A stretch of 64,000 nucleotides of DNA from Lachnospiraceae bacterium (GCA_910575565.1 CAJTFL010000002.1:186001-250000), one strand, 5' to 3'. Shown: positions 8,902 through 17,174, counted from the first letter of the stretch. The notes: generated from the letters alone by a model not told the origin. A program made the numbers and translations.

Positions 8902-9840
8902 CTATTTCCCCCTTTTTGCGTACTGGGCTTTAATCCGAGGATCCACAAATGCGTACAAAAGATCAATCACTAGCAGCAAAATGCTGATAAGTATGGTGGT
9001 CATAATAATGCTCCCAGTCACAGCCGGTACGTCTCTTTGGTTCACGGAATCAATAATCAGCCGTCCTACCCCCGGCCAGGCAAACACCGTCTCCGTCAGC
9101 ACGGAGCCTCCGATGCACGCGGCCATCTGGGTTCCGATTACGGTAATAATCGGAATCAGGGCATTCTTTAAGGCGTGCTTGCGGATCACCACTTTTTCCG
9201 GCACTCCCTTCGCCCTGGCCGTCCGCAGATAATCCTGCCGGATTACGTCCAGCATACTGGAACGGGTAGTACGGGTCATAATGGCCGTATATCCTGTCCC
9301 TATGGTGATTGCCGGAAGGATTACGCTGCGGATCCCATCCATTCCCCCGGAAGGAAACAGTCCCAGCTGAAGGGAAAATGCGATAATTAACAGCAATCCC
9401 AGCCAGAAATTCGGCATGGACAAGCCTAAAAGAGCCACCACCATAGCCGCGTTATCCCCCAGCGAGCCATTATGGATCGCCGAAAAAACGCCCAGAGGGA
9501 TGGAAATGATCATTGACACGATAATCGCTCCCAGGCTTAACGCCAAGGTAGCGGGAAGGCGCTGGATAAACATCTCCCACACAGGCTTCCCAGTCAGGTA
9601 AGAGGTTCCCAAATCCCCCTTGACCAGCCCCGCCATGTACATCATGTAACGGTAAAACACTGATCGATCATACCCATACTGATGCCGCAGCATCTCAATC
9701 TGTTCCGTGGTTGCATTATCGGGAGCCAGCTGCGAGATCACATCTCCCGGAGCCAAATCCATAATAAAATAAATCAAAAACGAAACGCCGATAATCACCG
9801 GTATCAACATCAATATTCTTTTCCTAATATATCTCCCCAT
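8902..9840 (-). CDS. Peptide-type ABC importer, permease (DppB/OppB)
   Basis: A 312-residue permease with six predicted TM helices. The N-terminus MGRYIRKRILMLIPV is typical of the DppB/OppB group, and the EAA loop reads TARAKGVPEKVVIRKHALKNAL. It lies 13 bases after the substrate-binding protein gene and heads the membrane half of the transporter. Confidence 0.93.
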   Translation of the reverse strand: MGRYIRKRILMLIPVIIGVSFLIYFIMDLAPGDVISQLAPDNATTEQIEMLRHQYGYDRSVFYRYMMYMAGLVKGDLGTSYLTGKPVWEMFIQRLPATLALSLGAIIVSMIISIPLGVFSAIHNGSLGDNAAMVVALLGLSMPNFWLGLLLIIAFSLQLGLFPSGGMDGIRSVILPAITIGTGYTAIMTRTTRSSMLDVIRQDYLRTARAKGVPEKVVIRKHALKNALIPIITVIGTQMAACIGGSVLTETVFAWPGVGRLIIDSVNQRDVPAVTGSIIMTTILISILLLVIDLLYAFVDPRIKAQYAKRGK

Positions 9841-9853
9841 GTCCTCTTTCGTC

Positions 9854-11416
9854 CTACTCCTTCACGCGCAACTGGCTGAAATCATGGTTCCCGTCCGGGC
9901 AGAAAACCGCCCCTTCCACATTCTTATTAATTCCAATACTGGCTATAGGATAATAAATCGGAATCACATACGCCTCCTCATGGACGATTTCCTGCAGCTC
10001 TTTGTAATACTCCAGCCGCTTATCCTCATCCATCTCCGCAATGGCCAAATCCATCAGCTCATTAATCCTTGCATTGTCAATCACGCCCTTATTGGTATTG
10101 CTGTTCGGCGCGTAAGCCCTTCTCACGTCATCCCCATGGGGCGCCCAGTTAATGCCGTTAATCATCGCTTCATGGGAAGCGGTTTTATACTGGGATAAGC
10201 TGGTCAGTCCCGCATCGTCGATTTCCTTTATCTCAATCTCCAGGCCAATCTTCTTTGCGCTTTCCTGGATAATCTGTGCCGCAATCTTCCGCTCCGCCGT
10301 GCTTACATAAACCTCGATCTTCGCTTCCCCCGGTGCAAGCCCCGCCTGATCCAGATAAGCCTTTGCCTGATCCAAATCGTATTCATATTTGCCAAAGCCA
10401 TCATAATACCCAAACGTATTCCATCCCCAGTAAGACAAGCCTTCCTTGGCATACCCATCCATGGCCGCCGCAATAATGCTGTCCGTATCAATGCAATGGG
10501 CTATGGCCAGACGGAGGTTTTTATTCGTTCCAGGGCCTGTCCGATTATTAAAGGCAAAAAACACCTCATTCGTCCCGTCATACTGAACCAGGGAAAGATT
10601 GTCATCTTCTTCAATAAAGTGCAGCTCATTATTATTTGGGTTAAGGCACACGTCAATCTCCCCGTTCTGCAAGGCAATCAAACGCGCCGAATTCTCTGGC
10701 ATATACTTTAAGGTAATGCTCTCCGACTTAGGCAGCTCACCCCAATACTGATCATTTCTGACTACCTTTACATAATCACTAGGCACATAGGAATCCACCA
10801 TCCATGCCCCCGTGCCGATCTTCCCGCCTTCCTCAGGATCATCCGCCAAAGCCTTTTCCGATACGATTCCCATATGGGCTACGCTTAAGGTATACAGCCA
10901 GTCCACATTCGGAGCCTCCAGCTCCATCCTCACCGTCGTATCATCCACGGCCTCGCAGGCGGTCAGGCCAACCAGCTTAACGGAAATGGTCGTCCCTAAA
11001 TCTCTCCCCCGTTCCATCGTAAATACCACATCGGAAGCCTTTAATTTCTCCCCATTATGAAAAACCACATCATCCCTCAGCTTAAACTCAATCGTCCGGT
11101 CATCAACCCACGTCCATTCTTTCGCCAGCCTTGGCTCGATTTTCCCGGTTTCCTCATTGGGATACACCAGGGAATCATGGGTCAGGCGGAATAACACATT
11201 GTGGTATACGTTGCTCCCGCTCTGCACATCCACCGTCTTAATCGGCCCCTGGGTTCCCACGGTAATCTCCTTCTTATAAGCCGCCTCCAAAGCCACAGAC
11301 TCCCTGGCAGCCGTCTCCCCCTTCTGCGAAGGCTCCCCCGCCTTCTTCTGTCCGCATCCGGCCACCACGCCGATGCTCGCCGCAATACATAATAAAAACG
11401 CAATCCCCTTCCTCAT
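9854..11416 (-). CDS. Solute-binding lipoprotein, family 5 (DppA/OppA-like)
   Basis: Extracellular receptor of the importer, anchored by a lipid. The frame is open from an ATG at 11500, but the signal peptide starts at the ATG at 11416 (MRKGIAFLLC), with the lipobox VVAGC at residues 18-22. I therefore prefer 11416, although its ribosome binding site is weak. The mature part is a SBP_bac_5 fold of about 500 residues. Family 5 receptors bind di- or oligopeptides, nickel complexes or sugars. Pairing with a creatininase-like enzyme suggests a small amide or peptide ligand. Confidence 0.88.
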   Translation of the reverse strand: MRKGIAFLLCIAASIGVVAGCGQKKAGEPSQKGETAARESVALEAAYKKEITVGTQGPIKTVDVQSGSNVYHNVLFRLTHDSLVYPNEETGKIEPRLAKEWTWVDDRTIEFKLRDDVVFHNGEKLKASDVVFTMERGRDLGTTISVKLVGLTACEAVDDTTVRMELEAPNVDWLYTLSVAHMGIVSEKALADDPEEGGKIGTGAWMVDSYVPSDYVKVVRNDQYWGELPKSESITLKYMPENSARLIALQNGEIDVCLNPNNNELHFIEEDDNLSLVQYDGTNEVFFAFNNRTGPGTNKNLRLAIAHCIDTDSIIAAAMDGYAKEGLSYWGWNTFGYYDGFGKYEYDLDQAKAYLDQAGLAPGEAKIEVYVSTAERKIAAQIIQESAKKIGLEIEIKEIDDAGLTSLSQYKTASHEAMINGINWAPHGDDVRRAYAPNSNTNKGVIDNARINELMDLAIAEMDEDKRLEYYKELQEIVHEEAYVIPIYYPIASIGINKNVEGAVFCPDGNHDFSQLRVKE

Positions 11417-11517
11417 CTTTTCATCGCCGGACATCTGGCAGGCGATCCGCCCGGACTTCTCCTCTCCTGTTTTTTCCTTTTCCCCAAAAAGTTCCTGCAT
11501 TCCTTCTTGGCTGTTTC

Positions 11518-11563
11518 ATTCGTTTTTAATGTTTTATTTTTTTCTTTTTATTTAAAAACGAAT
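11518..11563. promoter_or_regulatory. Inverted-repeat operator of the dpp-like operon
   Basis: Two perfect 12-base inverted arms (ATTCGTTTTTAA and its complement) are separated by 22 AT-rich bases. They start about 10 bases after the -10 box, so a bound dimer or tetramer would sit on the initiation region. The local RpiR-family protein is the obvious candidate; that link is inference. Confidence 0.6.
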
Positions 11564-11573
11564 TATTTTCTTC

Positions 11574-11602
11574 ATTTTAACAAGAGAATTCCTTTTTGTC
11601 AA
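11574..11602 (-). promoter_or_regulatory. SigA promoter of the dpp-like operon
   Basis: The minus strand carries TTGACA, a 17-base spacer and TAAAAT, a near-consensus vegetative promoter about 160 bases upstream of the lipoprotein gene. Confidence 0.75.
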
Positions 11603-11689
11603 CTTATTTTCACACAAAAGTTTATTGAGGGTTTTGTTGGCTGAATTTTCCTGTGATAGGATTATTTTGGCTCTCGTTGTGCTTTTTCG

Positions 11690-12276
11690 CTGCGCCAGGC
11701 GATATGTACTATTGCTTTTCCGCTGCGCCAGGCGATATTCCATCGTCACCGCGCTCTCGCTCCGCCTTCAACGTAGCGGACGCTAAACTCGTGAAAGACC
11801 TCGTTAAGCGCCGACGTTTCAGGAGGGGTTCCTCATGGAATATGGCCTGGCTCCGCTGCGGTATTGGCCAGCAGAGAATGGCATCCCGCCAATTACTTCT
11901 ATCCGAGAAACGCTTTCACAAGCCAAGACTAGTCGTCTGTGGTGCGTGTACACTAAGAAAACCGTATAAAACGGCGGCACTTAGCGAGGTCTTTTCGAGC
12001 TTAGTGTCCGTTCCGTTTTATGTCGAGCGAGAGCGCGTTTTCGTGTGTACATCCACCACAGGCGGCGAACTCGTCAGCCTACGTGTTTCCTCTAAGCCAG
12101 TAAACTCATCGTAAGAAACACCAACTAATTCCATTCGCCCCCAATATCTCCCGTAACAACCCAGCGTCAAAATCCCCTCCCCAGTTATCCAAGTTGACAA
12201 AGCATCAAGTTCCCCCAGCTATCCAATCCAACAAAGCATTGATCCTTCCCCCAGCTACCCAAATAAACAAAGCATT
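11690..12276 (-). repeat. Non-coding composite repeat with long inverted arms (copy 1)
   Basis: This intergenic stretch of about 590 bases has no convincing gene. Reading the minus strand it holds: three tandem units of about 34-36 bases starting with ATGCTTTGT (12180-12275); a conserved block of about 120 bases (12061-12180) shared with 35940-36066; 30-bp arms at 11933-11962 and 12034-12063; about 70-bp imperfect arms at 11750-11820 and 11968-12037; and an 18-base direct repeat (CGCTGCGCCAGGCGATAT) near 11690-11737. The arms could fold into a large cruciform or RNA hairpin. Confidence 0.7.
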
Positions 12277-12287
12277 CCCCCCTCCCC

Positions 12288-12560
12288 CTACGCCTTACAC
12301 TTCCCCGCCACCTCCTTCTCATCCACATCCACCAAGATAATATCCGGCCCCACCTGCCTTATGCAGCTAAAGGGAATCACATATTCCTTTTCCCGCCCTA
12401 GAAAGCCGCAGATAGTCGGCGGCCCCGGAACGATGATGGCAAGGATGCATCCTGTCTCTAAATCAAAATCAATATCCCCGGCAAACCCAAGCCGCTTACA
12501 GTCCCGGACATTGATCACTTCCCGGTATTTTAACTCACAGATCCGCAAATCCCACCCCAT
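12288..12560 (-). CDS. YlmC/YmxH-family PRC-barrel protein
   Basis: A small (90-residue) protein with the PRC-barrel-like fold of the YlmC/YmxH family, found in spore-forming Firmicutes. The core RICELKYREVINVRDCKRLG and PGPPTICGFLGREKEY are family hallmarks. Homologues usually begin at the residue matching codon 5, a TTG at 12548 with GGGGTGG just upstream, so the real start may be this TTG. The function is unknown; some members are under mother-cell sporulation control. The C-terminus is short and charged. Confidence 0.85.
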   Translation of the reverse strand: MGWDLRICELKYREVINVRDCKRLGFAGDIDFDLETGCILAIIVPGPPTICGFLGREKEYVIPFSCIRQVGPDIILVDVDEKEVAGKCKA

Positions 12561-12668
12561 GCCAAAAGGTTCTTACCATTACCCTATGCGAAGATCCCTG
12601 CTTTGGTGAATGTCCGGCATCCGCCAAAAAATTTATCCTTACCTCCATAAGCGCCGCCTCATCCACAA

Positions 12669-12733
12669 GATCAAAAAATCCGGCAGGCTGCCATCAGCGT
12701 TTTTGCTGACGGCAGCCTGCCGGATTTTTGATC
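12669..12733. terminator. Strong bidirectional terminator after metQ
   Basis: An almost perfect 29-bp inverted repeat with a short T-rich loop. Stem ends AAAAAATC/GATTTTT give T-runs on both strands. It lies 36 bases beyond the metQ stop codon and also insulates the ylmC region. Confidence 0.85.
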
Positions 12734-12768
12734 GAGCCGTATTCGTGCCTTTCCCTGCAGCCAGAGCC

Positions 12769-13737
12769 TTAATCCATGGGCACTACTGCTTTTTCGTATT
12801 TTTCTTCCATGAATTTCCGGATCTCTTCGCTCTTTAATACCTCTACCAGCGCTTTGATCCCTTCCGTGTTCTCATCGCCTTCTCTCACCGCAACCACATT
12901 TCCGTAAGTGGTAGCCGCCATGGAATCGGAAGCCTCCACCGCTAAAGCTTCCGATACCTTTAGCCCGGCAGCGATAGCGTAATTGCCGTTGATTACGGCG
13001 ATATCCACATCCTGAAGGGAGCGGGGAATCTGAGCCGCTTCAATTTCAATAATTTCCAGGTTCTTCGGGTTCTCCACAATATCATTCCTGGTGGCATTTA
13101 ACCCGGCATCCTCCTTTAACACCAAAAGCCCCTGGGCCTCTAACAGAAGGAGCGCCCTGGCCTCATTCGTCACGTCGTTAGGAACCGCCACTTTTGCTTT
13201 ATCTGCCAGGGCAGACAGATCCGCCGTCTTTCCCGCATAGATGCCGAAAGGCTCATAGTGGATCGTCCCGGCGCTGACCAGCTTCGTCCCATACTGCTCG
13301 TTGAACTGCTCTAAGTAAGGATAATGCTGGAAATAGTTAGCATCCAAATCCCCGGCCTCCAGGGCATTGTTGGGCTGTACATAGTCGGTATACTCCTTGA
13401 TTTCCAGGTTATACCCTTTATCCAGCATCAGTTTCTGAGCCTCTTTTAAAATCTCCGCGTGGGGAGACGGGCTTGCCCCCACTAAGATCTTCGGGAATTC
13501 TCCGTCTGCAGAGCCTTTTGCTTCTTCCTCTGTGGTTTCCCCTGCTTCTTCGCCGGAAGTTTCCCCTGCCGCTTCACTGGACGTTTCTTCTGCCGCTTCG
13601 CCGGACGTTTCTCCTGCCGCTTCGCTGGAAGATTCTGCCGCCTGGGCAGTTGTCCCGTTGTCTGGCTGGCCCTGGCAGGCCGTCAGCGTCCATGCAGCCA
13701 ATGAAGCTGCCACGAGAATCGATAGTTGTTTTTTCAT
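12769..13737 (-). CDS. metQ: Methionine-binding lipoprotein MetQ/NlpA
   Basis: Receptor of the methionine ABC importer. The start is the ATG at 13737, with AAGGAGGAG about 10 bases upstream; the product has 322 residues. The signal peptide MKKQLSILVAASL ends in the lipobox LTAC. A low-complexity linker of Ser, Thr, Glu, Ala and Gly (roughly residues 30-75, repeats of the type EAAGETSGE) joins the lipid anchor to the NlpA domain, which starts near FPKILVGASPSPHAEIL. The linker is longer than in most MetQ proteins. The gene follows metI after 209 bases, so it may have additional signals of its own. Confidence 0.92.
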   Translation of the reverse strand: MKKQLSILVAASLAAWTLTACQGQPDNGTTAQAAESSSEAAGETSGEAAEETSSEAAGETSGEEAGETTEEEAKGSADGEFPKILVGASPSPHAEILKEAQKLMLDKGYNLEIKEYTDYVQPNNALEAGDLDANYFQHYPYLEQFNEQYGTKLVSAGTIHYEPFGIYAGKTADLSALADKAKVAVPNDVTNEARALLLLEAQGLLVLKEDAGLNATRNDIVENPKNLEIIEIEAAQIPRSLQDVDIAVINGNYAIAAGLKVSEALAVEASDSMAATTYGNVVAVREGDENTEGIKALVEVLKSEEIRKFMEEKYEKAVVPMD

Positions 13738-13946
13738 AATGTTTCTCCTCCTTAAATTGTTGCGCCCCGCTCCTGATGCACCGCCCTCTGGCAGCCCGGC
13801 CAATTGATTCCCTGTCGGTCTGGTGTACTGTCTCGATTACATTTCACCAAATAGCCTGCCTGAATTTCCATCCGCCATAGGCCATGCCTGCGGCCTCAGG
13901 GCAGAAAGCGCTGATTTATCATAAACAAACGGACACGGCAAACTGC

Positions 13947-14612
13947 CTACCGGATCCGCTTGTCGCTGATCTTAGATAATTTCATCCAGGTTTCCTGGAT
14001 AATCTGGACGATCACCACCAGGATTACCACCGTCACCAGCATCATGTCCGTCTGATACCGGTAGTAACCGTAATTAATGGCGATAGCCCCCAGACCCCCG
14101 CCCCCTACAAACCCGGCCATGGCCGAGTAGCCAAGGATGGTGGTAATGGAGATGGCCGCCCCCACCAAAAGGCTTGGCTTGGCCTCGGGCAAAAGCACCT
14201 TCCAGATAATCTGCCAGGTAGTAGCCCCCATGGATTTCGCCGCTTCAATCACCCCTGCATCCACTTCCTTAAAGGAAGACTCCACCATCCTGGCAATATA
14301 GGGCGCAGCAGCCCCTACCAGGGGCGGGATCACCGCCTTTGCCCCCAAGGTAGTCCCCACCAAAAAACGGGTCACTGGGATCATCACCAGCAGGAGGATA
14401 ATAAAAGGCACGGAACGCAGCAGATTAATCACCAGGCCCAGCACCTTCTGGAGGCCGGGGATTGGCCGGATGCCGTCACTGTCCGTCACCACCAGGATAA
14501 TCCCCAGGGGAATCCCAATCATATAGGCGATCAGGGAAGAACCAAATACCATAAACAGCGTCTCAATAATCCCGTCTTTTAACATTGTTATCGTCGTCCC
14601 ATCCCAAACCAT
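13947..14612 (-). CDS. metI: Methionine ABC importer permease MetI
   Basis: Membrane channel of the methionine importer, 221 residues with five TM helices. I choose the ATG at 14612, because GAGGAGG ends inside the metN 3' end 9 bases upstream; an in-frame ATG 8 codons earlier overlaps metN and lacks a site. The EAA loop reads EAAKSMGATTWQIIWKVLLPEA. The start codon immediately follows the metN stop, so translation is coupled. Confidence 0.94.
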   Translation of the reverse strand: MVWDGTTITMLKDGIIETLFMVFGSSLIAYMIGIPLGIILVVTDSDGIRPIPGLQKVLGLVINLLRSVPFIILLLVMIPVTRFLVGTTLGAKAVIPPLVGAAAPYIARMVESSFKEVDAGVIEAAKSMGATTWQIIWKVLLPEAKPSLLVGAAISITTILGYSAMAGFVGGGGLGAIAINYGYYRYQTDMMLVTVVILVVIVQIIQETWMKLSKISDKRIR

Positions 14613-14613
14613 C

Positions 14614-15663
14614 CTACCGCACCTCCTCAAACGCAATCTTCATAGTCTTTAAATAATTGATTACCCGGTTAGCATCCACCTCATCCTGCGGGATCTGGAT
14701 CATCATCTGGCCCATGGCCTTGCCCCCCACATCCTTCGTGGCGGCATACATAATATTCACCGGAACCTTGCAGGCCAGCACCAGGTTAGAAATCACCGGC
14801 TCCGAGGACTCCCTTCCGTCGAAAATAATCCTAAGCTGGCGATCCGCGCCTAAAGCCACCTGCTTTGCCGCGTCGCCCAAGATCAGGCGGCGGCCCACCG
14901 GCGTAGAAGGGTTGGAAAAAATATCCGCCACCGCCCCGTACTCCGCTATCCGGCTATTGTCAATGATGGCTACCCGGTCGCAGATGGCCTCAATGACTGC
15001 CATCTCATGGGTGATCACAATCACCGTAACCCCCATCTCCCGGTTAATCTTCTTTAACAGATCCAAGATCTGCTTTGTGGTATTGGGATCCAGGGCGCTG
15101 GTGGCTTCGTCGCACAGAAGCACCTTGGGGTTAGTGGCCATGGCTCTGGCAATGGCCACCCTTTGCTTCTGCCCGCCGGACAGCTGCGCCGGGTAGGCCT
15201 TCATCCTGTCCGAAAGACCCACCAGCTCCAAAAGCTCCTCCGCACGCCTCTTCGCCTCTTTTTTCGGAACCTTTACCAGCTCCATAGGAAAACACACATT
15301 CTGCAGCACATTCCTCTGAGCCAGCAGGTTAAACTGCTGGAAAATCATCCCCATGGACTGCCTGGCCTTCCGGATCACCTTCTCATTTTTCCCGGCCAGG
15401 TTAACCCCCTCAAACACCACGGCCCCGGAAGTCGGAACCTCCAGATAGTTAATGCAGCGCACCAGCGTGCTCTTGCCCGCCCCGGACAGGCCGATGATGC
15501 CGAAAATCTCTCCATGGTTAATTTCCAGGTTAATATCCTCCAGGGCCGTTACCACCCCGCCAGCCGTCTTAAACTGTTTTCCCAGACCAGCCAGGCGGAT
15601 AATCGGCTCTCCCTTTCCCCCTGCCGTATTTCCTGTCGTCTTCCCTTCCGTCTTTTCTCCCAT
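14614..15663 (-). CDS. metN: Methionine ABC importer ATPase MetN
   Basis: ATPase of the methionine importer, 349 residues. It has Walker A GLSGAGKST, signature LSGGQKQR and Walker B VLLCDEATSALDP. A C-terminal NIL (ACT-like) domain at about 270-345 binds methionine in homologues and gives trans-inhibition when internal methionine is high. The N-terminal 15 residues (GEKTEGKTTGNTAGGKGE) are an unusual Gly/Thr/Lys-rich extension. AGGAG lies 8 bases upstream. The 5' leader (15664-16067) holds a Met-rich ORF and hairpins, described separately. Confidence 0.95.
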   Translation of the reverse strand: MGEKTEGKTTGNTAGGKGEPIIRLAGLGKQFKTAGGVVTALEDINLEINHGEIFGIIGLSGAGKSTLVRCINYLEVPTSGAVVFEGVNLAGKNEKVIRKARQSMGMIFQQFNLLAQRNVLQNVCFPMELVKVPKKEAKRRAEELLELVGLSDRMKAYPAQLSGGQKQRVAIARAMATNPKVLLCDEATSALDPNTTKQILDLLKKINREMGVTVIVITHEMAVIEAICDRVAIIDNSRIAEYGAVADIFSNPSTPVGRRLILGDAAKQVALGADRQLRIIFDGRESSEPVISNLVLACKVPVNIMYAATKDVGGKAMGQMMIQIPQDEVDANRVINYLKTMKIAFEEVR

Positions 15664-15666
15664 TCC

Positions 15667-15924
15667 TTACTCTCCTGTCGTCTTACTCCTTAATTCCATT
15701 AAACGGTTAACCCGCCAGCCCCTTGGCACTGGGCAAACCACGCAAAATGAATGCCCAGCCTGCACGGCAGATAGGTATTCCCCCTGCAAGAAACGCTTCC
15801 ATATAACGCAAAAAGGCCGCAGGGCTGTATGAGCCTGCGACCCGTTGTCCGTTTCTTGCAAACTTAACGCCTGCCAATCCGGAAATCCTTTATCATCACA
15901 TTCCACACAAATGAACCTGAACAT
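15667..15924 (-). CDS. Possible small ORF between leader peptide and metN
   Basis: An 85-codon frame starts at an ATG directly abutting the TAA of the Met-rich leader ORF and ends 3 bases before the metN start. It is rich in Cys and Trp and I recognise no domain. The two-sided tight junctions suggest translational coupling, but the frame also spans the terminator-like hairpin at 15811-15839, so it may be an accidental opening in an RNA leader. Confidence 0.3.
   Translation of the reverse strand: MFRFICVECDDKGFPDWQALSLQETDNGSQAHTALRPFCVIWKRFLQGEYLSAVQAGHSFCVVCPVPRGWRVNRLMELRSKTTGE
15729..15758 (-). promoter_or_regulatory. metN leader hairpin near the ribosome binding site
   Basis: A perfect 7-bp stem (CTGGGCA/TGCCCAG) with a 16-base loop lies 65 bases before metN. 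It could take part in alternative folds with the upstream hairpins. Confidence 0.4.
15785..15860 (-). promoter_or_regulatory. metN leader: nested stem with terminator-like hairpin
   Basis: An 11-bp perfect outer stem (TGCAAGAAACG at the 5' side of the RNA, CGTTTCTTGCA at the 3' side) encloses an inner hairpin (CGCAGG/CCTGCG, plus strand 15819-15839) followed by GGCC and TTTTT. The inner hairpin looks like an intrinsic terminator. No S-box, T-box or other riboswitch core that I know is visible. Confidence 0.5.
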
Positions 15925-16011
15925 TTAATTTTCCACGCAAAATATACCGCACATCATTTCCATAGCGCGCATCCTATCCTGGTCCATCTGCATCAGTTTA
16001 ACGGGGTTCAT
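15925..16011 (-). CDS. Methionine-rich leader peptide of the metNIQ operon
   Basis: A 28-residue ORF, too short for usual gene calling. The ATG at 16011 has a perfect AAGGAG ribosome binding site 8 bases upstream. Seven of 28 residues are Met (positions 1, 7, 9, 14, 17, 19, 20) and two are Cys (21, 25), with a terminal cluster MEMMC. It is the first ORF on the transcript from the promoter at 16074-16102 and lies about 65 bases ahead of the hairpins before metN. This is the layout of an amino-acid leader peptide whose translation rate senses methionyl-tRNA supply. The regulatory role is inference. Confidence 0.55.
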   Translation of the reverse strand: MNPVKLMQMDQDRMRAMEMMCGIFCVEN

Positions 16012-16073
16012 CTGCTTTCTCCTTATCACTTTGCCATTCTTCCCTATAAAGCAAGTAGGTTTTTATGGACATG

Positions 16074-16102
16074 ATTGTAACCCCATCTAATCGGTTTGTC
16101 AA
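16074..16102 (-). promoter_or_regulatory. SigA promoter of the metNIQ leader
   Basis: TTGACA, 17 bases and TACAAT on the minus strand. The -35 box overlaps the stop codon of the pfkB-family gene. The expected transcript start near 16067 gives a leader of about 400 bases before metN. Confidence 0.75.
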
Positions 16103-17067
16103 GTAGTTTGCATTAATTTTTCTACTTCCTCCGGTTTTGGCATTACCCGCAAGGCGCCTTTCCTGGTGGTAATCAGGGATGCCGCGGCATTGGCGAAGGA
16201 AAGCATATAGGAAAGCTTTTCCTCATCTAAGCCGTCCAGGCCGTATTCCAGCACGAAATTTAAGCAGCTTCCCCCAAAGGTATCCCCCGCACCGGTGGTT
16301 TCAATGGTGTTTTCCTGGAGATACGGAGCCCTTTCCACCCGCAGATCCCGGTAATAAGCCCGGCTTCCCTCTTTCCCCATGGAAAGCAAAATCAGCGGGA
16401 TATGGTACGTATCCTGAAGAACCTTGATCCCCTCGTCATAATCTTCCTTCCCGGTAAACCACTGGATCTCATTGTCGGAAATCTTTAATACATCGCACTG
16501 CCTTAAGCCGTAGTCCACCTGCTCCTTCGCCAGATCCAGGGAAGACCACAAAGGCGGGCGCAGATTGGGATCGAAGGAAATCACCGCCCCGTTTTCCTTA
16601 GCAATGGCGATGGCCTTCTTCGTGGCCTTCCTCACCTCATCATGGGTCATGGATAAGGTTCCAAAATGGAACACCCTGCACTGAGCCAGCATTTCCCCAT
16701 CCACTTCCCCTTCCATAAGCATCATATCCGCCCCGGGATTGCGGTAAAAGGAAAAATCCCGATCCCCGTCGGCAAAGGTCTGGACAAAGGCCAGGGTGGT
16801 ACGCACGTCCGGATCCATCAGGAGGGCGCTGGTGTCAATCCCCACCTCATCCAGCACGCCTTTTAACTTGTTTCCGAAAATGTCCACACCCACTTTCCCC
16901 ATAAAGGCAGTCTTGCGGCCTAGCTGGTTCAGCATCGCCAGCACATTGCAGGGAGCCCCGCCGGGGTTGGCCTCAAAAATCGTATTTCCCTGGCCGCTTA
17001 CCCCGTTTTCCGTAAAATCAATCAGCAGCTCGCCAAGTGCTACAACATCATACTTCTTTCCACTCAT
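16099..17067 (-). CDS. PfkB-family sugar kinase (fructokinase-like)
   Basis: A 322-residue ribokinase-family enzyme that phosphorylates a sugar with ATP in the cytoplasm. It has the N-terminal GG-type motif (NPGGAPCNVLAMLNQLG) and the C-terminal catalytic motif ETTGAGDTFGGS, whose Asp is the base. Closest resemblance by eye is to fructokinases (LGELLIDFT, FEANPGGAP). GGGAGG precedes the ATG. The gene is alone; no sugar transporter or phosphotransferase gene adjoins it. A hairpin of 8 bp (GGCAAGGC/GCCTTGCC) lies in its 5' untranslated region at 17103-17128. Confidence 0.9.
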   Translation of the reverse strand: MSGKKYDVVALGELLIDFTENGVSGQGNTIFEANPGGAPCNVLAMLNQLGRKTAFMGKVGVDIFGNKLKGVLDEVGIDTSALLMDPDVRTTLAFVQTFADGDRDFSFYRNPGADMMLMEGEVDGEMLAQCRVFHFGTLSMTHDEVRKATKKAIAIAKENGAVISFDPNLRPPLWSSLDLAKEQVDYGLRQCDVLKISDNEIQWFTGKEDYDEGIKVLQDTYHIPLILLSMGKEGSRAYYRDLRVERAPYLQENTIETTGAGDTFGGSCLNFVLEYGLDGLDEEKLSYMLSFANAAASLITTRKGALRVMPKPEEVEKLMQTT

Positions 17068-17174
17068 CGTATATCCTCCCGATTCTCTTCAAGCCTTCCG
17101 GCGGCAAGGCCTGAAAATCCGCCTTGCCCATAAATGAATATGCCTGGATGGCTTTCTGTTATTCTTTAGGAATA

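Noticed and set aside
12180..12276. Three 34-36-base tandem units that look like a short CRISPR array
   Set aside because: The units are continuous and similar along their whole length, with no variable spacers of constant size and no cas gene in the window.
15664..16067. S-box (SAM) riboswitch or T-box upstream of metN
   Set aside because: I looked for the SAM-I core and the T-box AGGGTGG-ACCGCG segment and found neither.
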